The notes under the pieces: model-generated | The model's input: only the letters and a program-made list of their open reading frames with translations | What the model was told of the DNA's origin: nothing | Database searches by the model: none | Program-made: the position numbers and the translations under genes | From: Paenibacillus sacheonensis | Lineage (GTDB): Bacteria > Bacillota > Bacilli > Paenibacillales > Paenibacillaceae | Assembly (NCBI RefSeq): GCF_009909195.1 | Contig: NZ_JAAAMU010000021.1 | Span: 50,760 to 114,759, forward strand | Direction of reading: 5' to 3' | Length of the DNA stretch: 64,000 bases | Shown: positions 24,221-32,967 of the stretch, piece after piece | How the letters are laid out: each line of letters opens with the position of its first letter | Position numbering within the stretch: the first letter of the stretch is position 1

Positions 24221-24679
24221 ATGACGATCATGATCAGACGGCTCACGGATTGGGAAGCGTATGACTGGACGGACATGATCGCGGAGAGCATGAGCGAAGG
24301 CTACCGGCATGTCGGGCGGCTCGCCTTGGATTACGAGGCGGGCGCGAATCGGTTTGACCGTGCCGGAGAGGCGCTGTTCGCGGCCGAAATCGACGGCGAG
24401 CTGGCAGGCGCGGGCGGTCTCAGCCGAATCGAACGGGCGGGCCTTCCTGCGATCGGACGGGTCCGGCGCGTTTACGTCATGCCCCGGTTCCGGAGATTCG
24501 GCGTCGGAAGCGCGCTGATGCGCGAAGTCGTGGCATTGGCGAGTTTGCATTACGAGGAGCTTGTCCTTCGCACGGATAATCCGGCGGCGGACGCGCTTTA
24601 TGCATCGTTCGGCTTTCGGAAAGCAAAAGATCGCGAAGACGCGACGCATGTACTGCGATTAGAGGGTAATAAACCATAA
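24221..24679 (+). CDS. GNAT-family N-acetyltransferase (second)
   Basis: The protein has 152 residues. VRRVYVMPRFRRFGVGSALMREVV is motif A and NPAADALYASFGFRKA is motif B. ATG 24221 follows GGAGGG at slightly long spacing; ATG 24230 is an alternative. It sits in a same-strand run: phosphatase, GNAT, GNAT, Dabb. Acceptor unknown. Confidence 0.88.
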   Translation: MTIMIRRLTDWEAYDWTDMIAESMSEGYRHVGRLALDYEAGANRFDRAGEALFAAEIDGELAGAGGLSRIERAGLPAIGRVRRVYVMPRFRRFGVGSALMREVVALASLHYEELVLRTDNPAADALYASFGFRKAKDREDATHVLRLEGNKP

Positions 24680-24696
24680 CCGGGAGGATGATTCAG

Positions 24697-25002
24697 ATGG
24701 GACAAATTCAACATATGGTGATTTTTAACTTGAAGCACGAGGCAGGTTCGGAAGCGGCGGCTGCCTTCCTGCGCGACGGCGAGCGTCTGCTGACCTCGAT
24801 TCCGGTCGTGAAGAACTTCAGCGTATTCAAGCAAGTGAGCCCGAAGAACGACTATGATTACGGCTTCTCGATGCAATTCGCCGACCAGGCGGAATACGAG
24901 GCTTACAATGCGCATCCGGTGCACGTGGATTTCGTGCAAACCCGTTGGGAAGTCGAGGTATCGCGCTTTTTGGAAATCGATTTTGAAAATTACGGCGCTT
25001 AA
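24697..25002 (+). CDS. Dabb (stress-responsive alpha/beta barrel) domain protein
   Basis: The protein has 101 residues, starting QIQHMVIFNLKHEAG, which with the later VVKNFSVFKQ, YDYGFSMQFADQAEYEAYNAHPVHVDFV block is the Dabb ferredoxin-like fold. Family members form dimers; functions range from polyketide cyclisation to stress roles. ATG 24697 is chosen because GGGAGG abuts the earlier ATG with no spacing. Confidence 0.88.
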   Translation: MGQIQHMVIFNLKHEAGSEAAAAFLRDGERLLTSIPVVKNFSVFKQVSPKNDYDYGFSMQFADQAEYEAYNAHPVHVDFVQTRWEVEVSRFLEIDFENYGA

Positions 25003-25054
25003 GCCGGCGGAGTTGTCAGCCGCCTAATTCCGTGGACCGGAGAGGAGACTGCCG

Positions 25055-25459
25055 ATGACTTTGTTATCGCGTTCGTTTGAAGCTTCCGTGGCGATCCGAG
25101 CCGAGATCGGATACAAGCTGTTCGTACCGGATCATTACGACGGAAGCCGGCCGTGGCCGATCATCGTCTTCCTGCACGGGATCAAGAAACGCGGCTCGGA
25201 CATCGGCCTGCTGGACAATTACGGCCTGCTCAAGTCCGCGGCGGGCACGAGAGAATTTCCGTTTCTCGTCCTGGCTCCGCAATGCCCGGCGCATTCGTAT
25301 TGGCCCGCGGTGCGGCATGAAGTACTGGCCCTGCTCGACGGCACGATGAGCGAATACAATGTCGACCCCGCCGCCGTTTATTTGACGGGCTTCAGCATGG
25401 GCGGCAACGGGGCTTCGGAGCTGTTCCGGTGGCTGCTCAGCCACAAGCGTTCGAGTTGA
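25055..25459 (+). pseudogene. Truncated alpha/beta hydrolase (phospholipase/carboxylesterase type)
   Basis: The 134-residue frame begins like an intact ~210-230-residue hydrolase: IIVFLHGIKKRGSD supplies the oxyanion region and YLTGFSMGGNGASE the nucleophile Ser. It ends about 18 residues after the nucleophile, so the catalytic Asp and His are missing. The following 135 bases do not continue the fold in any frame that I can see, which suggests a deletion rather than one frameshift. The start follows GGAGAGG. The product, if made, is unlikely to be an active hydrolase. Confidence 0.65.
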
Positions 25460-25594
25460 GCGGCGGGGACTGCAGCCGGGGAGAGGGACGCCGCGTTCAA
25501 GGAGCGGAAAACGGTTGGAAAAGCGGCAGGACCGGCTGCGAAACCGCAATAAGCAAGCCGACATCAGTCTCAACGTAAAGCGAGTGAAGCGAAA

Positions 25595-26020
25595 ATGAAA
25601 GTCGGAAGCATCAATCATCTGCTCTTTTCCGTGTCGGACTTGGAGCGCTCTATCGTTTTCTACCGGGAGGCGTTCGGGGCGAAGCTGCTGGTCCGGGGCC
25701 GCGGCCTCGCGTATTTCGACCTGCATGGGCTGTGGCTGGCGCTGAACGAGGAGAACGACATCCCGCGGAACGAGATCCGGCAGTCGTATACCCATACGGC
25801 GTTTACGGTAGAGGACGAGGACTTCGACGATGCCGTTGGCCGTCTGAAGGCAATCGGCGCCTCGATCCTCCCGGGCCGCGAGCGGGATGAACGGGACAGG
25901 CGGTCCGTCTATTTCGCGGATCCCGACGGGCATAAGTTCGAATTCCACACCGGTTCGCTGGAAGACAGGTTGTCCTACTATAAGGCCGAGAAGCCGCATA
26001 TGATCTTCTATGAGGAGTAA
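25595..26020 (+). CDS. fosB: FosB-type metallothiol transferase (fosfomycin resistance family)
   Basis: The protein has 141 residues, the usual family length. It opens with [18 protein letters not shown] and has [38 protein letters not shown] and [12 protein letters not shown], nearly the full FosB signature. Metal ligands are H8, H67 and E116. FosB adds bacillithiol (or cysteine) to fosfomycin and opens its epoxide; chromosomal copies are common in Bacillaceae and Paenibacillaceae. The ribosome binding site is weak. It lies directly after the truncated hydrolase. Confidence 0.93.
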   Translation: MKVGSINHLLFSVSDLERSIVFYREAFGAKLLVRGRGLAYFDLHGLWLALNEENDIPRNEIRQSYTHTAFTVEDEDFDDAVGRLKAIGASILPGRERDERDRRSVYFADPDGHKFEFHTGSLEDRLSYYKAEKPHMIFYEE

Positions 26021-26048
26021 GCTTCATGCGTAGAAGGGAGCGGCGGCC

Positions 26049-26219
26049 ATGCGCCATACGGAGGACGAGCGTCGGAGCTTGACGGAGCCAAAGGGGCCGA
26101 AGAAACCTTCCCTAGGTCTCATCCTGGCCCTATTGGCCGTCATCGCGCTGATAATCGGTTCGAGCTTTGCGCTGGCGCATGCCGTGGTCGGCGAAGCGTT
26201 TCGCAGGCTTGGGGGATGA
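26049..26219 (+). CDS. Small single-pass membrane protein (56 aa)
   Basis: A 56-residue frame starts MRHTEDERRSLTEPKGPKKP, then has one hydrophobic helix (LGLILALLAVIALIIGSSFALA) and a short tail ending RRLGG. GGGAG lies eight bases before ATG 26049. It follows fosB by 28 bases and may be co-transcribed. No family is recognised. Confidence 0.55.
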   Translation: MRHTEDERRSLTEPKGPKKPSLGLILALLAVIALIIGSSFALAHAVVGEAFRRLGG

Positions 26220-26460
26220 GGAAGGCCGGATGGGGCAGCGAGGCAGGGCGACAGCTGCGAGGAAACAGAGGCAAGGAAACAAAGGCAAGGCGACAGCTGA
26301 AAGGGAACAAATGCGAGGAAAGCAAGGCAAGGAAACAAATTCAAAGGTTATACATGCAAGGAATAAATACAAAGAAATAAGTGCAAGGATAGCAGACCGC
26401 AGATAGCAAATAGCAGATCGCAGGTAGCAGGTAACAGATAGCAGATAGCAGAACAATTAC
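26220..26460. repeat. A-rich low-complexity and short-unit repeats
   Basis: No gene is seen from 26220 to 26640. GCGACAGCTG occurs at about 26248 and 26290, and GCAAGGAAACAAA at about 26271 and 26327, forming a decayed tandem. From 26400 the sequence is degenerate heptamers (AGATAGC, AGCAGAT). Strong purine bias on the plus strand. Confidence 0.7.
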
Positions 26461-26476
26461 CGTGGCCGGCCGTAAC

Positions 26477-26525
26477 AAGCCCCGGCGTCCTTGATCGGCT
26501 TTGCCGTAGAGGTCGCGGGGCTTTT
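26477..26525 (+). terminator. Terminator before the efflux gene
   Basis: AAGCCCCG and CGGGGCTT form the stem, with TTTT after it on the plus strand. It would end the fosB-region transcript. Confidence 0.65.
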
Positions 26526-26547
26526 GACGTTTACCAAAACAAAAAAA

Positions 26548-26578
26548 TTGACTTCGACCGTACTCGAAGCGGTAGACT
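26548..26578 (+). promoter_or_regulatory. MerR-type promoter and operator of the Bcr/CflA gene
   Basis: TTGACT (26548-26553) and TAGACT (26573-26578) are 19 bases apart. The spacer holds the perfect dyad CTTCGA-N6-TCGAAG. Sequence and spacing closely resemble the promoter at 5921. Confidence 0.7.
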
Positions 26579-26640
26579 ATCCTTTAAGCTCAAAGCATGA
26601 ATAAAGGATTGGATTTGAAGAATAGGAGATTAGCTTAATC

Positions 26641-27873
26641 ATGACGATCAAGAAAGAACAAAAAGTACTTGGACTTGCGCTGCTGCTCGGTTTATTTTCG
26701 ACGATGGGTCCCTTCACCATCGATATGTATTTGCCGGCGTTCCCGGAAATCGTCAAGCAGTTCGATACGACGGCTTCGCTGGTGCAGCTTAGCTTGACCG
26801 CCTGCTTGCTCGGGCTCGGCATCGGCCAGCTCGTCATGGGTTCGCTGAGCGACGTCTACGGCAGGCGCAATCCGCTGCTGATTTCGATGGCCATGTACGT
26901 CGTCGCATCGTTAGCCTGCGCGCTGTCGCCCCATATCGGGCTGCTGATTGCATTCCGATTCGTGCAAGGCTTCGCCGCTTCCGCGGGCATCGTGATTTCG
27001 CGGGCGATCGCACGCGACCTGTACAGCGGTCACGAGCTGACGAAATTTTTCTCGATGCTGCTGCTCGTCGGGAATTTGGGGCCGCTCGTCGCGCCGATCA
27101 GCGGCAGCGGGGTGCTGGCCGTCACGACCTGGACCGGCGTGTTTATCGCGCTGTCGCTGCTTGGCCTCTACTTATGGGCGATGACCAAATGGAAGCTGCG
27201 GGAGACGCTGCCGGCCGAACGCCGCAAACCGAGCAATTTCATGGAGCAGCTGGGCAACTATGGCTCGCTCTTGCGGGACCGCCAGTTTGTGGGCTACATG
27301 CTGGCTCAGGGCATTATGATCGCGGGAGTGTTCGCTTACGTGTCGGGCACGCCCTTTATCTATCAAAATATTTACGGCGTATCGCCTGCGGTATTCTCGA
27401 TTTTATTCGCGTCGAACGGCGTGAGCTTGATCATCGGTTCGACGCTGGTCGGCAAGATGGCGCATCGCGTATCCGAGCACACGTTTTTGTTGATCGGCCT
27501 GTTAATGGCTTGTTTGGCGGGAGCCGTCGTCTTGTTCGTGGCGATCATCCATGGACCGCTTTTTGCTTTGGTCATTCCGTTGTTTTTCTTCGTGGCGTCG
27601 CTCGGCGTTACGTCGACGGCGGCATTTCCGCTTGCGATGGAGACCCAAGGCCATATGGCGGGCAGCGCCGCGGCCCTGCTTGGGGTCATTCCCTTCCTGC
27701 TCGGAGCGATCGTCTCTCCGCTGGTCGGGATCGCGGGCGAAGACACCGCCGTTCCGATGGGCATCATCTTGTTAGGCACGAGCGTTGCGGCGATGCTATC
27801 TTATTTCTTCCTGGTAAAGAAAGCGGCCGGCAAGCCGAACGAGGATCGGGAACTAGCGAAGAACGTGAGCTGA
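26641..27873 (+). CDS. Bcr/CflA-family multidrug efflux MFS transporter
   Basis: The protein has 410 residues and 12 membrane helices. The first helix has TIDMYLPAFPEIVKQF, typical of Bcr/CflA drug:H+ antiporters, followed by the MFS loop GSLSDVYGRRNPLL and motif C-like FRFVQGFAASAGIVISRAIARD. It exports hydrophobic drugs in its family (for example chloramphenicol or bicyclomycin); the actual substrate is unknown. The start follows AGGAGA. The promoter has MerR-type 19-base spacing, so induction by a MerR activator is likely, although the nearest MerR gene in the window is 21 kb away. Confidence 0.92.
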   Translation: MTIKKEQKVLGLALLLGLFSTMGPFTIDMYLPAFPEIVKQFDTTASLVQLSLTACLLGLGIGQLVMGSLSDVYGRRNPLLISMAMYVVASLACALSPHIGLLIAFRFVQGFAASAGIVISRAIARDLYSGHELTKFFSMLLLVGNLGPLVAPISGSGVLAVTTWTGVFIALSLLGLYLWAMTKWKLRETLPAERRKPSNFMEQLGNYGSLLRDRQFVGYMLAQGIMIAGVFAYVSGTPFIYQNIYGVSPAVFSILFASNGVSLIIGSTLVGKMAHRVSEHTFLLIGLLMACLAGAVVLFVAIIHGPLFALVIPLFFFVASLGVTSTAAFPLAMETQGHMAGSAAALLGVIPFLLGAIVSPLVGIAGEDTAVPMGIILLGTSVAAMLSYFFLVKKAAGKPNEDRELAKNVS

Positions 27874-27920
27874 TTTCAAACCAAATCCAAAGGGCGGGAC
27901 CGCTGTTAAGCATTCACCGT

Positions 27921-28105
27921 CTAACGGTTGTACGGAGGCCTAATCGGCTCAAAAAGCCCATTTTATATCGCTAATGGTTGTCAGGAGGCTTATTGCGCGA
28001 TTTGTGCGTGCAAATCGGCCTCTGCACGATAATTAACGTCTGTCACAATCGTTAGGATTTATTTAGCCGTGTTTTTGGGGGATTAGCAGCGCTGACAAGC
28101 GTTAG
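27921..28105. repeat. 185-bp palindromic interspersed element, copy 1
   Basis: It begins CTAACGGTTGT and ends ACAAGCGTTAG, its reverse complement with one change. Each half carries the terminal motif twice, 50 bases apart (27921 and 27971; ends at 28055 and 28105), so the whole is an imperfect long inverted repeat. Copy 2 at 39110-39293 is homologous over its full length. It lies downstream of the efflux gene, within a 474-base gene-free gap. Confidence 0.85.
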
Positions 28106-28215
28106 AAGTTAGGAATCGGCCGAAACTCATGTTGAACGACCGGCAGCCTTAGCCGATTGCTGACGTACCTGTCGCCGTCGTATACGTTGCCCTAAATTAA
28201 AACTGAAACGAAAGA

Positions 28216-28250
28216 GAGAAACCCGCCGTTTAAACAAACGCGGGTTTCTC
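28216..28250. terminator. Bidirectional terminator-like hairpin
   Basis: GAGAAACCCGC and GCGGGTTTCTC form an 11-bp stem. On the minus strand it is followed by TTTCGTTTC, downstream of etfA. Confidence 0.65.
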
Positions 28251-28260
28251 TGCAATCCGA

Positions 28261-28304
28261 GAAGCGGTCCGGGAGTTCATCTTCCTCCTGGACCGCTTCT
28301 TTTT
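28261..28304 (+). terminator. Terminator hairpin
   Basis: GAAGCGGTCCGGGAG pairs with CTCCTGGACCGCTTC with one mismatch, followed by TTTTT on the plus strand. Confidence 0.7.
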
Positions 28305-28347
28305 AATTATTGGGGTTCCTAAGCGTTTTGACCATCTCCGCTATGCA

Positions 28348-29367
28348 TCAGCCGGTCTTATTGAACAAAGTCCGGAACCGCTGGGTCAGCAGCGGCACGA
28401 CCTCGAACAAGTCCCCGACGATTCCGTAATCGGCCACGCCGAATATGGGCGCTTCGGGGTCCTTGTTGATCGCGACGATAACGCGGGATTGGCTCATGCC
28501 GGCAAGATGCTGGATGGCGCCGCTGATGCCGCAGGCGATGTAGAGCTTCGGCGTGACGGTTTTGCCGGTCTGGCCGATTTGGAGCGCATAATCGCAGTAG
28601 CCGGCGTCGCATGCGCCGCGCGAGGCGCCGACCGCGCCGCCGAGCACCTCGGCCAGCGCGGCCAGCGGCGCGAAGCCTTCCGGGCTGCGCACGCCCCTGC
28701 CGCCGGCGACGATGACGTCCGCCTCGGCCAGGTCGACCGTGCCGCCGGCTTTGCGCGCGATGCCGCGGACGACGGTCCATAGCGGCGGCGCTTGGTAAGG
28801 TAGCGCCGCGATCCAGCCTTCGCCGCCGGGAGCGACCGGCTCCGCGACGGGCAGGTTATTGGGGCGCACGGTGATGACCTGCGGCGCCCCGGGAAGGAAC
28901 CGCCTCTGCTCGAACGCCTTGCCGGCGTAGAGCGGGCGGGTTAACAGCGCGGCCGCGCCGCCATCGCCGCCGGGCTCGATGGCGGTCACGTCCGCGACGT
29001 GGCCGCCGCCGATGCCGGCGGCCACGCGGGGCGCGAGCTCGCGCCCCGCCGCGGTGTGGCCGAGCACGATGATGCTCGGCTGCGCCGCGGCAACGGCGGC
29101 GCCGATGGCGGCGGCGTACGCCTCCGGCGCAAAGCCGGCCAGGGCGGGGTCGTCGACGACGTGGACGACCCCCGCCCCCCGGGCGGCGAGCTCGGCGGCG
29201 GCTTCCTGCAGCGCCGCCCCGGGCCCGCCGCCGACGAGGACGGCGTGCACGCTGCCGCCGTCCCCGGCCAGCAGCCGCGCGGCGCCGAGCGCCTCCAGCG
29301 CCACGCGGCGCAGCTTGCCATCCAGGCACTCGGCATACACGAGTGCCTTCACGGTTGTATCGGTCAT
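28348..29367 (-). CDS. etfA: Electron transfer flavoprotein alpha subunit
   Basis: The protein has 339 residues. The N-terminal domain is Ala/Gly-rich. The C-terminal FAD domain is diagnostic: [43 protein letters not shown] and [20 protein letters not shown]. With EtfB it takes electrons from acyl-CoA dehydrogenase and passes them to a quinone-linked oxidoreductase, here probably the FadF-like protein encoded divergently. The start follows GGAGGTC. It lies 19 bases after etfB. GC content is notably high. Confidence 0.95.
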   Translation of the reverse strand: MTDTTVKALVYAECLDGKLRRVALEALGAARLLAGDGGSVHAVLVGGGPGAALQEAAAELAARGAGVVHVVDDPALAGFAPEAYAAAIGAAVAAAQPSIIVLGHTAAGRELAPRVAAGIGGGHVADVTAIEPGGDGGAAALLTRPLYAGKAFEQRRFLPGAPQVITVRPNNLPVAEPVAPGGEGWIAALPYQAPPLWTVVRGIARKAGGTVDLAEADVIVAGGRGVRSPEGFAPLAALAEVLGGAVGASRGACDAGYCDYALQIGQTGKTVTPKLYIACGISGAIQHLAGMSQSRVIVAINKDPEAPIFGVADYGIVGDLFEVVPLLTQRFRTLFNKTG

Positions 29368-29386
29368 GGTTCCTTGACCTCCTCTC

Positions 29387-30214
29387 TCAAAACAGCTTCG
29401 CTTCGCGCTGCAGCAGCTCCGCGAGCTGCTCGGCCTGCTCCGCAGGCGCGCCGCTCAGCTTGCGGCCGGCCGCGCGAGCCGGCGGCGGCAGAAGCGACGC
29501 GCGCTCCGTCCGCGGCGCGAGCGCTGCCGCGTCGAGGCCGAGCTCCGCGGCGCCGAGCTGGCGGAGCGGCTTGCGCTTCGCTTTCATGATGCCCGGCAGC
29601 GACGGGTAGCGCGGCTCGTTCAGCCCTTGCTGCGCCGTGATCAGGGCGGGGAGGGGAATCGCGACCGTCTCCACGCCCCATTCCGTGTCCCGCTCGGCGA
29701 CGGCGATCCTGCCGTCGCCGCCGCCCCAAGAGGCTCGGCTCGCGGCCTGGCCGCCAGCCGCGCCTCCGCCATCCTCCACCGACAGCTTCAACACCGCCGA
29801 CGCGCTTGGCAGTCCGAGCCGCTCCGCGACCTGCAGCGCGATGCTGCCCGCGCCCCGGTCCACGGCAAACAGCCCCGCCAGCACCAGGTCCGGCTTCAGC
29901 TCCCGCACCGCGGTTGCGAGTACGGCCGCGACGGCGCTGCCGTCGTCCGGAAGCCCATCCTGCGCGATCAGCACGGCTTCGTCGGCGCCCATGGCAAGCG
30001 CGGTGCGCAGCGTCTCCGTCGCGCGGTCCGTTCCGCAGGAGACGACCGTGACGCTTCCGCCGTGCGCCTCGCGCAATCGCAGCGCTTCCTCCAGCGCGTA
30101 TTCGTCGTACGGATTCATAATGAACTTGACGCCGTCCTCGGCGACGGCGCCGTTCGCGAGCTCGATTTTTTCTTCCGTATCGAAGGTTTGTTTGATCAAT
30201 ACCACCAGCTGCAT
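29387..30214 (-). CDS. etfB: Electron transfer flavoprotein beta subunit
   Basis: The protein has 275 residues. It begins MQLVVLIKQTFDTEEKI, and NPYDEYALEEALRLREAHGG, SCGTDRATETLRTALAMGADEAVL and DRGAGSIALQVAERLGLP match ETF beta. A Gly/Ala insertion at about 148-165 and a C-terminal Ala/Arg-rich segment (about 235-262) differ from short ETF beta forms. It is first gene of the etfBA pair, transcribed away from the fad operon across a ~240-base shared regulatory region. I found no FadR-type TGAATGA-N-TCATTCA operator there. Confidence 0.95.
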   Translation of the reverse strand: MQLVVLIKQTFDTEEKIELANGAVAEDGVKFIMNPYDEYALEEALRLREAHGGSVTVVSCGTDRATETLRTALAMGADEAVLIAQDGLPDDGSAVAAVLATAVRELKPDLVLAGLFAVDRGAGSIALQVAERLGLPSASAVLKLSVEDGGGAAGGQAASRASWGGGDGRIAVAERDTEWGVETVAIPLPALITAQQGLNEPRYPSLPGIMKAKRKPLRQLGAAELGLDAAALAPRTERASLLPPPARAAGRKLSGAPAEQAEQLAELLQREAKLF

Positions 30215-30453
30215 GGGGTCCTCTGCACCTCCCGATCGTTCTGTTCCTGCTTGCGGCAGTCATACCGTCCCACGGCCGCCGAATACGATAAAAGAAGCCA
30301 TCCGCTAGCCGCCGCCGCCCCTGTTACCTTATGAACTTGGCCTTCGAAATAGACCCCGGCGGAAAGCCGGAACGATGCTCGCGCGACATGTTGCCGACCG
30401 CCGGGACATATACTGAAAAACACTCCGCGTTTCCGTGGGAAGGAGGGAGCATA

Positions 30454-32772
30454 GTGGAGGGATTGAGTGCGCATACGCTGGTTTTGTCGCTGCGATGGTT
30501 CTTTTTTGCGCTTTTGACGCTGACGGCATTGGCCTGCTTCTACGCCGTGGTCCGCAGACGGGTGGGTTACGTGCTGCTGGGCAGGACGGAGCAGCGAAAA
30601 CCGCCGCCTCCGTTCGATTCGGGAGATCCCGAGAACGACCACCGCGACGAGATGCTCCAGATTACTTCGTTCACGGCGACCGAGCTCGCCGCGCGCGCTT
30701 CGCCATGGTTTGAAAGGCTGGCCGCCTGGAGCCTGCAGGTATTCGGCCACCGCAAGCTGTTGAAGGATCTTCGCAGCGGTCTTATGCATGTCGTCCTGTT
30801 CTACGGCTTCATCGTGCTGCAATTCGGCGCGGCGGATATCGTGTGGAAAGGGCTTACCGGCTCCGCGCTGCCCTATCCGGCTTATCGCAGGTTCGTGCTG
30901 ACCCAGGAAATTACGGTTTCGCTCGTGCTCCTGGCGATTCTCTACGGGGCCTTTCGGCGCTACGTCGAGCAATTGAGGCGGCTGAAACGCGGCTGGAAGC
31001 CGTCGGTCGTGCTGTGGTTGATCGGCGGCCTGATGGTGACGGTTCTTCTGACGCAGGCCTTCGACCGGCTGCATGAAAGGGCGGCGTCCGGCTCCTCGGC
31101 ATCGCTCTATGACAGCCACGCCCCGGTCTCCTCGGCACTGGCGGAGGGTTTCAAAGCTATCGGGCTTTCCGCGGGTGCCGGCAACGTGCTCTACGAAGTG
31201 TTTTGGTGGCTGCATCTGGCGGTGCTGCTCGGTTTTCTCGTGTATGTGCCGCAATCCAAACATTTTCATATCTTCACGGCGCCGGTGAACTTGTGGCTTC
31301 GCCGCCGTTCTCCGCCGGGCAGGCTGGCACCGCTCGATCTCGAGGATGAAGAGGCGGAATCGTTCGGGGTCGGAACGGTGGAGCATTTTACGCCCAAACA
31401 ACTCCTTGACCTCTATGCCTGCGTCGAATGCGGCCGCTGCACGAACGTTTGTCCGGCCTCGAGCACGGGCAAGCTGCTGTCGCCGATGCATCTGATCGTC
31501 AAGCTGCGCGATCATCTGACCGAGAAAGGCGCCGCGATTACCTCGAAATCCCCTTGGGTGCCGGCTTGGGGCGGCAACGTCCAGTCGAGCGCGCACGTGA
31601 TGTCCGGCGTGATGCCTTTGTGGACCGGAGGCTCCGCGGCGGCGCGGACGGATATCGAGCCGACGATGACGGCGCAAAAGCAGGCTTGGCACGTGCAAGC
31701 GGATACGTCCGTGGCGGACGTGGCGCTGGTCGGAGACGTCATGACGGAGGCGGAGCTGTGGTCGTGCACGACCTGCCGGAACTGCGAGGATCAATGTCCG
31801 GTCGGCAACGAGCATGTGGATAAAATCATCGACATGCGCCGGTACCTCGTCCTGACGGAGGGCCGCGTGCCGGCCGAAGCCCAGCGCGCCATGCAAAATA
31901 TCGAGCGGCAGGGAAACCCGTGGGGTCTGCCCCGCGCCGAACGGGCGGCATGGCTCGCGGCTTATGAAGCGGCGGTGCCGGATGCGCCTCCCGTGCGCAC
32001 GATGCGGGAAGCCGCAGGTAACGGCGAGCAGCCCGAGCTGCTGCTCTGGGCCGGCACGATGGGCGCGTACGATCAGCGCAGCCGCAAGGTGCTGTTCGCG
32101 GTGGTGCGGCTGCTGCAGCAGGCGGGCATCCCGTTCGCGGTGCTCGGCGGCGAGGAGCGGAATTCCGGGGATACCGCGCGCCGCTTGGGCAACGAGCTGC
32201 TCTTTCAAACGTTGTGCGCCGAAAACGTCGCGACGCTGCAGCGCTACGGCATTCGCCGCGTCGTCACCATCTGTCCGCATACGTTCAATGCGCTGAAGAA
32301 CGAGTATGTCGACTTCGGCCTTGAGCCATCCGTGGCGGTCGAGCATCATACGACGCTGCTTGCCCGGCTGCTCGCGAACGGCTCGCTGGTGCCCGCGCAT
32401 CCGGTCAACGAGCGTGTCGTGTATCACGATTCATGCTACTTGGGCCGCTATAACGGCATCTACGACGCGCCGCGCGCGCTGCTGCGCGCCATCCCCGGCG
32501 TGGAGCTGCTGGAGATGGAGCGGAACCGTTCGAACGGCCTGTGCTGCGGCGCCGGGGGCGGACTCATGTGGATGGAAGAGCGCGGGGGCGCTCGGGTAAA
32601 CGAAGTCCGCGCCGCGCAGGCGCTCGGTACGTCCCCGACGGTCATCGGCTCCGCCTGCCCGTACTGTCTGACGATGATGGAAGACGGCATCAAGCTGCAC
32701 GATGCCGAGGGCGGGGTCCGTGCCCGCGACGTCGCGGAGCTGCTGGCCGAAAGCGTATTCGGCGGTCGGTAG
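30454..32772 (+). CDS. fadF: Membrane Fe-S oxidoreductase, FadF-like (heterodisulfide-reductase related)
   Basis: The protein has 772 residues. About six N-terminal membrane helices (to about 270) resemble a NarI-like cytochrome module, then two ferredoxin motifs, CVECGRCTNVCP and CTTCRNCEDQCP, then two CCG-type domains (HDSCYLGRYNGIYD with CCGAGGG, and the final SACPYCLTMM). The family accepts electrons from ETF and reduces menaquinone, as proposed for B. subtilis FadF. GTG 30454 is preceded by GGAAGGAGGG; a start at 30331 would add 41 residues with no structure. It heads the fadF-N-A-E run. Confidence 0.9.
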   Translation: MEGLSAHTLVLSLRWFFFALLTLTALACFYAVVRRRVGYVLLGRTEQRKPPPPFDSGDPENDHRDEMLQITSFTATELAARASPWFERLAAWSLQVFGHRKLLKDLRSGLMHVVLFYGFIVLQFGAADIVWKGLTGSALPYPAYRRFVLTQEITVSLVLLAILYGAFRRYVEQLRRLKRGWKPSVVLWLIGGLMVTVLLTQAFDRLHERAASGSSASLYDSHAPVSSALAEGFKAIGLSAGAGNVLYEVFWWLHLAVLLGFLVYVPQSKHFHIFTAPVNLWLRRRSPPGRLAPLDLEDEEAESFGVGTVEHFTPKQLLDLYACVECGRCTNVCPASSTGKLLSPMHLIVKLRDHLTEKGAAITSKSPWVPAWGGNVQSSAHVMSGVMPLWTGGSAAARTDIEPTMTAQKQAWHVQADTSVADVALVGDVMTEAELWSCTTCRNCEDQCPVGNEHVDKIIDMRRYLVLTEGRVPAEAQRAMQNIERQGNPWGLPRAERAAWLAAYEAAVPDAPPVRTMREAAGNGEQPELLLWAGTMGAYDQRSRKVLFAVVRLLQQAGIPFAVLGGEERNSGDTARRLGNELLFQTLCAENVATLQRYGIRRVVTICPHTFNALKNEYVDFGLEPSVAVEHHTTLLARLLANGSLVPAHPVNERVVYHDSCYLGRYNGIYDAPRALLRAIPGVELLEMERNRSNGLCCGAGGGLMWMEERGGARVNEVRAAQALGTSPTVIGSACPYCLTMMEDGIKLHDAEGGVRARDVAELLAESVFGGR

Positions 32773-32967
32773 CCGGCGGTCCGGCGTGGCGCGCAGGCGG
32801 AAATATCAACCGATGTGACGGTAAATTCGGAGCAAGAGGTGCGCCCCGTGCACTTCTGCGATCTAACAATGCACTTTATCACCACCGGCTGACGCGTCTC
32901 CTCACCGGACGGCTAGCCGATACTCGCCGCCTAGGCGGCAAAAAACCACAGCAAAGGAGGGAGCGGT

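Noticed and set aside
29364..30263. 299-codon minus frame over etfB
   Set aside because: Arg-rich shadow of etfB in another frame.
30215..30453. FadR operator between etfB and fadF
   Set aside because: Looked for a TGAATGA-type palindrome in this divergent region and found none.
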